A stretch of 64,000 bases of DNA from Salticus scenicus (taxonomy: Eukaryota; Arthropoda; Arachnida; Araneae; Salticidae). A model generated the notes under the pieces. It did not search any database. It was not told the DNA's origin and saw nothing but the letters and a program-made list of their open reading frames with translations. Made by a program: the position numbers and the translations under genes. Shown here one piece after another: positions 62,201 to 64,000 of this stretch; position 1 is the first letter of the stretch; each line of letters starts with the position of its first letter. The stretch is taken from NCBI GenBank assembly GCA_963930645.1, contig OZ005648.1:196609542-196673541 (forward strand), in the 5' to 3' direction.

Positions 62201-63077
62201 TTATGAAAGCAATTTCATTTAACTTTGGAGATGAAATTTTCAAAAGCAATTTCAGCGACAGTTCCCGAGTTCCCGAAACTTTCTTTAACGGAACTTTTTT
62301 AACTATTTTTTTCTTGAGCAATTTTTCATCCCCTTCTTATATAGTACGGTCGGTAACAAAAGTATCCGAACACTAGCAAAAATTCCTATGTAAAAAAAGT
62401 AGAGTTAATACTGTTTTGTTAAATAAATCCTTGTCGAATCATGTCCTTACACTGACTAAGAACATGATTCGACAACGATTTAATTAAGGAAACAGTATTA
62501 AGTGTACTTTTTTTATATAGGAATTTTTGCTAGTGTTCGGATACTTTTGTTACCGACTGTAAGTGTACCAATTTCGATATCATTTAAATTATTCAGCTAC
62601 AGTTAACTCCAAATAGAGTTGACTGTAGCTAGATTTATAACTTGATTTATATCTTGACTTATACTTAACTTTTTTTAACTGGTCTTCTGGTATATATTTA
62701 TTTACCATAAATTTACAACCTTGTAACAAAGAATTTTTTTAATAAAGAATATTTAACGAGGATAATATCTTATCTTAAAAAAGTGCGTAGTATGCTTGAA
62801 ATATTTCGCATACCTTTCTTTTAAATGTGGTTTATATTACATAAATATATACAAACAAATAAGTAATTAATATGTGCATGATATTTTAATTCTTTCGTTA
62901 AACTGAAAAATTTAAATATCTGTAATATTATTATTATATATTATTATTTTAGGAAACGTTTTGCACTGTGACGAAAAAATGAAATGGATATGCAACACAA
63001 GTTTAAGAGCTGCGCATGGAAAATGTGGCTCTCCTATTGACAAGAAAGGTTTAAGTCTCTATAATTTTTGTATGTGA
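25227..63077 (+). CDS. Secreted leucine-rich-repeat protein, five coding exons (oplophorus-luciferin 2-monooxygenase non-catalytic subunit-like)
   Basis: Joining 25227-25377, 42753-43072, 47825-48060, 52358-52506 and 62953-63077 gives one uninterrupted frame of 326 residues. Every intron starts GT and ends AG, and exon ends match in phase (1, 0, 2, 1). Residues 1 to about 20 are a hydrophobic signal peptide. Residues 33-45 carry a Cys cluster (ECPPQEDIPNCQC), followed by LFVTC. Residues 75-286 contain leucine-rich repeats of the L..L.L..N.I..L....F type, for example LVSLIFEKNGIEELGNEAF and LDLAYNKIRNLP. Residues 286-325 form a C-terminal cap with Cys at 291, 298, 310 and 325. Length, N-terminal Cys pattern and cap fit arthropod proteins annotated as the non-catalytic subunit of oplophorus luciferase. 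These are secreted and probably bind other proteins; the role here is unknown. No luciferase catalytic subunit is visible. The family label is from memory of motifs, so it is less certain than the gene structure. Confidence 0.85.
25378..26690. other. Intron 1, first part, no feature beyond AT-rich DNA
   Basis: I see no exon, mobile-element end or stable repeat in this stretch apart from short A and ATT runs. Confidence 0.4.
26691..27944 (-). mobile_element. Non-autonomous Helitron in intron 1
   Basis: Read on the minus strand it starts TCTATATTAATATAATC and ends AGGCAGAGCCTGCTAG before a T. This gives a terminal hairpin (AGCAGGC-TCT-GCCTGCT on the plus strand) followed by CTAG. The interior has two copies of a segment with CATCTGCAATTT, AATTTGGAGCCGAGTTATG and C-rich tracts. 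These are also found in the Helitron at 58649-60841. Confidence 0.8.
27945..29424. other. Intron 1, AT-rich with simple repeats
   Basis: There is a T tract at 28049-28071, and (TA)n runs at 28662-28693 and 29402-29424. A weak duplication is visible near 28780-28980 and 29080-29330 (CCCATACTGC and TTATGAAACA blocks). No coding sequence. Confidence 0.45.
29425..29806. mobile_element. Small inverted-end repeat next to copy II
   Basis: CTGTACTGATAAGTATAAAG at the left pairs with CTTTATACTTATCAGTACAG at the right. Internal blocks CCTTTATACCA recur. The flanks are TA-rich, so the exact target duplication cannot be defined. Confidence 0.6.
30070..30460. repeat. Fragment of the fold-back repeat family inside copy II
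   Basis: Blocks TTTTTTTACACGTTTTGTGG, GTGAGGAATCC and ACCAGTTTTAAAATATCAC match the arm sequence at 56680-57070. The fragment is truncated on both sides. Confidence 0.6.
30540..31220. repeat. Degenerate tandem units of about 150 bp inside copy II
   Basis: CAACAGGTGGCGTTGC near 30770, CAACAGGTGTCGTGGC near 30930 and CGACAGGTGGCACTGC near 31072 mark successive units. ACTTGATAT blocks relate them to the insert of copy I (16850-17750). Confidence 0.6.
31645..31760 (-). repeat. tRNA-like SINE-type sequence in copy II
   Basis: The reverse complement matches 17895-18010, including the B-box-like GTTTCGATTCC. The second strand of the acceptor-like stem is altered (GTCTCTAATACT where copy I has GTCACTAATACT in this orientation). 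Confidence 0.4.
33615..34296. mobile_element. CAGGGTGCAAAG element nested in copy II
   Basis: It starts CAGGGTGCAAAG and ends CTTTGCACCCTG, flanked by TA. It is the inverted counterpart of 12732-13409 at the corresponding place in copy I. Confidence 0.75.
34960..35745. repeat. Palindrome of about 370-bp arms inside copy II
   Basis: The arms pair through AACACCATAAAATGCAAG near 35258 and CTTGCATTTTATGGTGTG near 35432, and through GTCATAACG blocks near 35140 and 35560. The loop carries a short extra duplication (GGTTTCTACAAACAAAGC) not seen in copy I. Confidence 0.8.
36115..36420. other. Intron 1, AC-rich stretch
   Basis: 36180-36310 is rich in ACACACA-like and CGAACACAC repeats. No feature beyond simple sequence. 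Confidence 0.5.
36992..37850 (-). pseudogene. Penelope-like element fragment, C-terminal RT and GIY-YIG endonuclease (minus arm)
   Basis: On the minus strand 37459-36992 encodes 155 residues ending in a GIY-YIG nuclease-like domain: GGVYQIP, then FFYIGQTKRTLTSRIQEH. It is followed by SFTLVDFIYANTDANPIW. Upstream, after in-frame breaks near 37610, the same strand encodes EREVNHTLPFLDLMVHRNED and TTWFDVFFKNSF. This is the LPFLD region at the end of a Penelope-type reverse transcriptase. Penelope-like elements join RT and GIY-YIG domains in this order. The copy is 5'-truncated, with stops between the two blocks, so it is not active. Confidence 0.85.
37895..39031 (+). pseudogene. Penelope-like element fragment, plus arm, split by a MITE
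   Basis: The plus strand repeats the same order: INRTLPFLELMIHRNEDNST and WFDVFFKKSF near 38000-38090, a stop region, then the GIY-YIG part in 38285-38653 (GGVYEIP, FFFIGQTKRTLTRRIQEHI). The frame is cut at 38642 by a 214-bp TA-flanked MITE and resumes at 38860 with ANPDANPMW. Catalytic-region residues of GIY-YIG (G..Y, IG.T, R...H) are still readable. It is inactive because of stops and the insertion. Confidence 0.85.
38644..38857. mobile_element. CAGTCGG MITE, copy A, inserted in the Penelope ORF
   Basis: It starts CAGTCGGTAACAAAAGTGTC and ends with the inverted CCGACTG. The whole unit is a long hairpin (TTTGTTAAATAAATCCTTAT pairs with its complement). TA lies on both sides (38642-38643 and 38858-38859). 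Removing the unit plus one TA restores the reading frame seen in the other Penelope copy. Confidence 0.92.
39631..40075. other. Intron 1, AT-rich, no feature
   Basis: Only an A/G-rich stretch (39830-39870) stands out. Confidence 0.4.
40076..40145 (+). repeat. tRNA-derived SINE head or tRNA pseudogene
   Basis: TGGTTCAGTCGG fits a pol III A box, and GAGTTCAAATCCC is close to a B box at the right distance. An anticodon-like arm CTGTAGT lies between them. The flanking acceptor stem does not pair well and no CCA-adjacent processing signal is visible. It is better read as a SINE head or pseudogene than a working tRNA gene. Confidence 0.5.
40177..40387. mobile_element. CAGTCGG MITE, copy B
   Basis: It starts CAGTCGGAGAGAAAAGTGTC after TA and ends ACCGACG before TA (one base lost from CCGACTG). 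It has the same long hairpin as the copies at 38644 and 62347. Confidence 0.88.
41165..41860. repeat. Tandem array, about 160-bp unit, 4-5 copies
   Basis: GGAAAGTGTTTCATGATTTA and variants recur near 41208, 41367, 41533, 41693 and 41832. Each is followed by a GTGTGTCTATGTG-type block and CGAAATATGTTTTC. The first and last units are diverged. Confidence 0.75.
41861..42752. other. Intron 1, last part
   Basis: No mobile-element ends or coding exons are seen before the exon 2 acceptor. Confidence 0.4.
42753..43072 (+). CDS. LRR gene, coding exon 2: first leucine-rich repeats
   Basis: The acceptor TTCTTCGCAG ends at 42752. Two bases complete the glycine codon begun in exon 1, then LFVTCTGFQTDSNLQSHL continues residues 52-157. 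Leucine-rich stretches such as LKSLEISNY, IETLSLNN and LETLVITKSF are present. An internal GGTAAG at 42954-42959 after TCTTTTAGAAGA could act as an alternative donor, but the frame stays open through it. The exon ends CTGAAA followed by donor GTAAGA at 43073, phase 0. The open frame runs beyond the donor to 43168, which explains why the raw ORF is longer than the exon. Confidence 0.85.
43073..44190. other. Intron 2, first part
   Basis: It contains a T then G tract at 43271-43311 and AT-rich sequence, with T runs at 44157-44178. No coding sequence is supported on either strand. Confidence 0.4.
44225..44738 (-). pseudogene. Truncated pseudogene of translation elongation factor 2
   Basis: On the minus strand the segment 44655-44413 reads EKSRKEKDNNDVLINLIDSP then GHVDFSSEVTAALRVTDG, closely matching the EF-2 GTPase domain with its D.PGH (G3) motif. 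Upstream (about 44738-44680) GETYFTNIRKDEQ matches the EF-2 switch I region but is followed by stops. Downstream, after a shift, MDLALLTLQLELEDLY continues the homology and then fades. LVVVDC has become LVVVGC. No introns interrupt it, so it may be a retrocopy, though it covers only about 150 of about 840 codons. It lies antisense in intron 2. Confidence 0.88.
44739..45330. other. Intron 2, unannotated stretch with a small hairpin
   Basis: GAGAGCAAC and GTTGCTCTC at about 44949-44981 form a 9-bp stem with a 17-base loop. I cannot assign a function. The remainder is AT-rich. Confidence 0.4.
45335..45890 (-). pseudogene. LINE (non-LTR retrotransposon) fragment, RNase H and C-terminal region
   Basis: On the minus strand VVISSDSQAAIQSISSFLIP carries the SDSQAA motif of an RNase H domain. 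LLQWIPGHCNLHGNEQAGFL carries the W.PGH and GNEQA motifs near the end of that domain. Next, in another frame, come FRRLTGDDCLATHLNYLGIL and SDATCHL, the conserved segment after RNase H in Jockey-like LINEs. Frameshifts and stops separate the blocks, and the catalytic Asp of EQAD is Gly. It is a dead fragment with no 5' part of the reverse transcriptase. Confidence 0.82.
45891..46518. other. Intron 2, AT-rich, no supported feature
   Basis: Mostly low-complexity A/T with short repeats of TTTAATTTC type. A long A tract begins at 46519. Confidence 0.4.
46519..46800 (+). other. GC-rich island with an 83-codon ORF of unknown origin
   Basis: A 27-base A tract (46519-46545) is followed by 250 bases whose composition is clearly GC-richer than the surroundings, with one ORF (46546-46797). 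The deduced protein has no motif I recognise. It may be a mobile-element fragment or a captured sequence. It has no splice or expression evidence, so I do not call it a gene. Confidence 0.3.
46801..47824. other. Intron 2, last part
   Basis: A GTTGGTTGGGTTTAACGTC block at about 47058 resembles a dispersed repeat, and ATT repeats occur at 47469-47490. No coding sequence before the exon 3 acceptor. Confidence 0.4.
47825..48060 (+). CDS. LRR gene, coding exon 3: central leucine-rich repeats
   Basis: The acceptor TTTCTTCCTTAG ends at 47824. The frame AGT GCC GTT TTC continues in phase 0 and encodes residues 158-235 plus two bases. It contains NSIPEVGNDWF, LVSLIFEKNGIEELG, AFASLSNLRLLAVAGNHL and SISRSMLPK, matching successive LRR turns. 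Donor GTAAGT begins at 48061, directly after GACTTAGC, phase 2. The 3' part of this exon and the start of its intron recur as a broken copy at 51432-51620. Confidence 0.86.
49430..50815. repeat. Irregular tandem repeats inside the Helitron
   Basis: ACACGTTTTGAGGT, TTTTCTTTTGTATCT and TAATACATCATT blocks recur near 49625, 49780, 49940, 50100, 50500 and 50765. Longer units also include CCAGATGGCGCTGTAATATT (50230, 50637). A low-complexity AATTATTAAT stretch lies at 50277-50430. Confidence 0.75.
50875..51295. repeat. GC-rich repeats with GCGCGC runs inside the Helitron
   Basis: Three related segments near 50885, 51060 and 51195 carry GCGCGC-type runs, GTATCCC or GTATACC, and AAGGCAGTGGGGAC-like blocks. 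Overlapping ORFs on both strands here are repeat by-products. Confidence 0.7.
51432..51620 (+). pseudogene. Broken duplicate of LRR exon 3 (3' part) and its donor intron
   Basis: The sequence from TCTTAGATTATTAGCAGTAG matches exon 3 from 47965 and continues through the donor (GGAGTAAGTT) and about 90 bases of intron (TTAGATTGTTGGTTTCAG). The exon part has an in-frame TGA where exon 3 has AGA, and a one-base insertion near ACATTTCTTGAAAGC. It lacks the exon's 5' half and an acceptor. Its first base is the T directly after the Helitron end. It is not used in the predicted mRNA. Confidence 0.85.
51621..52357. other. Intron 3, last part
   Basis: At 51685-51790 GCAAGAACTTGCAATAACTG, CTTCGGGCCGAA and GACACAAG blocks resemble the palindrome loop of the CCCAAG elements (near 11600-11690), suggesting a related fragment. 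There is a T tract at 51903-51924. No coding sequence. Confidence 0.45.
52358..52506 (+). CDS. LRR gene, coding exon 4: last leucine-rich repeats
   Basis: The acceptor ATATGTTTTCAG ends at 52357. One base completes an alanine codon, then YNKIRNLPKDIFSDMPALQ and VNLDYNLLHVIDEDTW follow (residues 237-285). This is a standard pair of LRR turns with N at the asparagine-ladder positions. The exon ends CCCTTAGTTTAGAAG followed by donor GTAATT, phase 1, giving LSLEG across the junction. That is the usual lead-in to the GN..HC cap in the next exon. Confidence 0.86.
52507..53068. other. Intron 4, first part, no feature
   Basis: AT-rich with an A tract near 52861-52877. Confidence 0.4.
53069..53865. 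mobile_element. CAGTCGG MITE, copy C, split by an insertion
   Basis: The left end AAGTCGGTAATAAAAGTTTC to about 53120 and the rest from about 53704 to GACTG at 53865 together make one MITE like that at 38644. The intervening 580 bp contains a tandem duplication with T tracts (53160-53395). It also has a repeat-like segment (53450-53700) ending in a CATACATACATACAGG run that resembles a retroelement tail. Confidence 0.78.
53160..53395. repeat. Two-copy tandem duplication with long T tracts
   Basis: AAATGTAATTTTTATTGTTC, then a T tract, then AATAATGATAATTTTTT and GGCAACAATTAAATTAAGGA occur twice about 130 bases apart. The T tract is about 37 bases in the first and about 18 in the second. Confidence 0.85.
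53866..55129. other. Intron 4, AT-rich, no supported feature
   Basis: No exon or mobile-element end is recognised. A short TTTA run lies at 54938-54960. Confidence 0.4.
55130..57975. repeat. Fold-back repeat, arms of about 1.3 kb
   Basis: The left arm begins AAAACTAGTTGGCATAGGTG and the right arm ends CACCTATGCCAACTAGTTTT. The inner edges are CCATGCCTATAGTATGATGG (about 56430) and CCATCATACTATAGGTATAT (about 56635), leaving a spacer of about 180 bp. Each arm is itself made of about 180-bp units with CATGTTAAGAAATTCGTAAA, CATTCCGGCATCAAAACTG and TTTTAAAACTGGTCTGACAT blocks. No coding frame is visible. A related partial copy is at 63240-64000 and a fragment is at 30070-30460. Confidence 0.9.
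57976..58648. other. Intron 4, includes a diverged CAGTCGG MITE relic
   Basis: ACAGTCGGCAGCAAAATTAT and CTAGCAGTAATCCCTATAT at 58139-58188 resemble one end of the CAGTCGG family. A C-rich block (58350-58385) is weakly related to the one near 3095-3125. There is no coding sequence. Confidence 0.45.
58649..60841 (-). mobile_element. Non-autonomous Helitron in intron 4
   Basis: On the minus strand it starts TCTATATATATAAAAGAGTA and ends AGCGGGCGTTGCCTGCTAG, with A before and T after. The last 19 bases are identical to those of the Helitron at 13664-15424. It has two internal repeat zones: the GTTCAAAATTGGTAC minisatellite (58900-59500) and six units of about 165 bp (59650-60650). There is no Rep/helicase. 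Confidence 0.9.
59640..60655. repeat. Tandem array, about 165-bp unit, six copies, in the Helitron
   Basis: AATTTGGAGCCGAGTTAT recurs near 59778, 59941, 60109, 60276, 60440 and 60608. Each is followed by TTTTTGCCTT and preceded by AGTCTAGTCTCCCCATCTGC. The three 62-codon ORFs here are the same unit read repeatedly. Confidence 0.9.
60870..61830 (-). pseudogene. Decayed mariner-type transposase
   Basis: On the minus strand DEVYVYLNDIVNAQKQQEW (about 61526-61470) matches the first catalytic-Asp region of mariner-type transposases (DE..F.LNG.VN). FMQDGEPHN (about 61268-61242) matches the second Asp motif (QDGAP.H). The region expected to give RSPDL.P.DF.LWG reads SSITNMLHVIFCFGV, so the third acidic residue is lost. 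Upstream VARQSV and RKILRKV-like pieces recall the helix-turn-helix part. Many stops and frameshifts, and a T tract (61275-61298), show a dead copy. I did not find its inverted ends. Confidence 0.72.
61831..62346. other. Intron 4, no supported feature
   Basis: It contains a T tract at 61938-61963. Short ORFs (61820-62198) show no motif. Confidence 0.4.
62347..62559. mobile_element. CAGTCGG MITE, copy D
   Basis: It starts CGGTCGGTAACAAAAGTATC after TA and ends GTTACCGACTG before TA. It has the same hairpin as copies A and B, with the central CTGACTAAGAACATGATTCG block. Confidence 0.9.
62560..62952. other. Intron 4, final part
   Basis: CAGCTACAGTTAACTCC and GAGTTGACTGTAGCTAG at 62595-62632 form a small inverted repeat. 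The exon 5 acceptor follows. Confidence 0.5.
62953..63077 (+). CDS. LRR gene, terminal coding exon 5: C-terminal Cys-rich cap
   Basis: The acceptor ATTATTTTAG ends at 62952. Two bases complete Gly286, then NVLHCDEKMKWICNTSLR continues to GKCGSPIDKKGLSLYNFCM and a TGA at 63075-63077. GN.LHCD..MKWI is the start of an LRR C-terminal cap. Usual caps read CDC; here the second Cys is Glu. KG.SL...FC before the stop resembles family C-termini. A cryptic donor GTTTAA at 63049 could instead end the exon at 63048. I prefer read-through because the stop, poly(A) signals and total length all fit. Confidence 0.75.
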
Positions 63078-63093
63078 TAAAATGAATTTATAG

Positions 63094-63104
63094 AATAAAA
63101 TAAA
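63094..63104 (+). terminator. Two overlapping poly(A) signals of the LRR gene
   Basis: AATAAA occurs at 63094-63099 and again at 63099-63104, beginning 17 bases after the stop. In AT-rich DNA this hexamer occurs by chance, so the support is its position directly after the predicted stop. Confidence 0.5.
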
Positions 63105-63239
63105 ATATGTCTAAACATTGTGTAACAGTTTTTGTTTTGTAGAATTATCTTATATAAAATGCTAAAAGTTTCATAGAAAACATGCTGAAAAAAATAATAC
63201 TTTAAGATAACACATGTCTTAAAATAATAATAATAATAA

Positions 63240-63853
63240 TAATATTCTGTTAAGATAAGAAATTCGTAAAAATTTAATAACGTACGAAATTTTTATATTG
63301 GAAAATTCATAGTCAATAATATTCATGCCAGTATCCTAAATAATATTTCTAAAGTAGTTTGACATCTTTACGATGAAAACATCCCTGAAAATTGACGTTT
63401 ATGTGAAATTTTGTCCTATTCTGCCATGTTAAGAAATTCGTGAATATCCAATAACTTGCGAAACTTTCAAAGTAGCATGTTTATAGTAACTGATATTCAT
63501 TCCGGCATCAAAACTGATATTTTAAAACTGGTCTGACATTTTTACACCAAAAAATTTTCTTTTAATACAAGATTAAGTGAAGTTTTGCCCTATTCTCTCA
63601 TGTTAAGAAAATCGTAAATTTCAAATAACTTACGAAGTTTTTTAATTCGAATGTTGCAAATAAATAGGGTTCTTGCCAGTGTCGAAAGTAATATTTTAAA
63701 ACTGATTTGACCTCTCTGCGACAATTTGTTCTTGAGATAAAGTGTACACAGACTAACACACTAACGGACTAACAAACTAGCAGACACCCTACAGACGGAC
63801 ACCATACAAATTTTGTCATTTTCGGATTCATCACACCTGAAAACGTATCAAAA

Positions 63854-63887
<34 letters not shown>

Positions 63888-64000
63888 AGATCGAAAATTT
63901 TCAGGATTACCTAAGTTCCCCATACCTATAGTATGATTGGGAACTAAACTAGTTGGCATAGGTGGATCTGCTCAGTTCTCCATCATATTTATGTTCTCAT
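63240..64000. repeat. Partial copy of the fold-back family, runs off the window
   Basis: It matches the left arm from about 55630, with the order CATGCCAGTATCCTAAATAA, CATTCCGGCATCAAAACTG, CCTCTCTGCGACAATTTGTT. It then reaches ACCTAAGTTCCCCATACC, and at about 63945 restarts with CTAGTTGGCATAGGTGG, the outer end of an arm. So one arm end is joined directly to another arm start. An A tract lies at 63859-63885. Confidence 0.8.

Noticed and set aside
25227..63077. Evidence for bioluminescence from the family name
   Set aside because: The non-catalytic subunit label is a homology name for a broad family of secreted LRR proteins. No luciferase catalytic gene is visible.

Overview
This is AT-rich eukaryotic nuclear DNA: spliced exons with GT..AG introns, long introns, poly(A) signals and many decayed transposons. 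No bacterial or phage genes, rRNA or CRISPR array is visible. The one protein gene belongs to a secreted leucine-rich-repeat family that is abundant in arthropods. Together with Helitrons, Penelope-like and mariner-type relics, this points to an arthropod, probably a chelicerate such as a spider. The taxonomic call is inference.

The gene is on the + strand, with five coding exons: 25227-25377, 42753-43072, 47825-48060, 52358-52506 and 62953-63077. All four introns have GT..AG ends and compatible phases. The joined frame is 981 bases, or 326 residues plus a stop, with two poly(A) signals 17-27 bases after the stop. The product has a signal peptide, a short Cys-rich N-terminus, leucine-rich repeats and a Cys-rich cap. 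It resembles proteins annotated in arthropods as oplophorus-luciferin 2-monooxygenase non-catalytic subunit. That name is a homology label, not evidence of light production.

The 25 kb upstream of exon 1 hold, in order: the 5' end of a minus-strand Helitron; a tandem array with a unit of about 174 bp; a satellite rich in TTCAAGTGG palindromes; a hAT-like element with a clean 8-bp target duplication; a 7.6-kb CCCAAG..CTTGGG element (copy I) containing a Helitron, a hairpin MITE and a CAGGGTG element; a mariner-like element packed with an approximately 147-bp hairpin satellite; and a TTAA-flanked MITE about 350 bp before the start codon.

Intron 1 (17.4 kb) holds a Helitron, an inverted second copy (copy II) of the CCCAAG element, and a 3-kb palindrome made of two head-to-head Penelope-like fragments. 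Intron 2 holds an antisense EF-2 pseudogene, a LINE RNase H fragment and a GC-rich ORF. Intron 3 holds a 3.2-kb Helitron followed by a broken duplicate of exon 3. Intron 4 holds a split MITE, a 2.8-kb fold-back repeat, a 2.2-kb Helitron and a mariner transposase relic. The sequence after the gene is another copy of the fold-back family running off the window.

I see no multi-gene system. What stands out is structural: large inverted repeats around exon 1 and inside introns, and several insertion sites that can be read precisely because an empty or paralogous copy lies in the same window.
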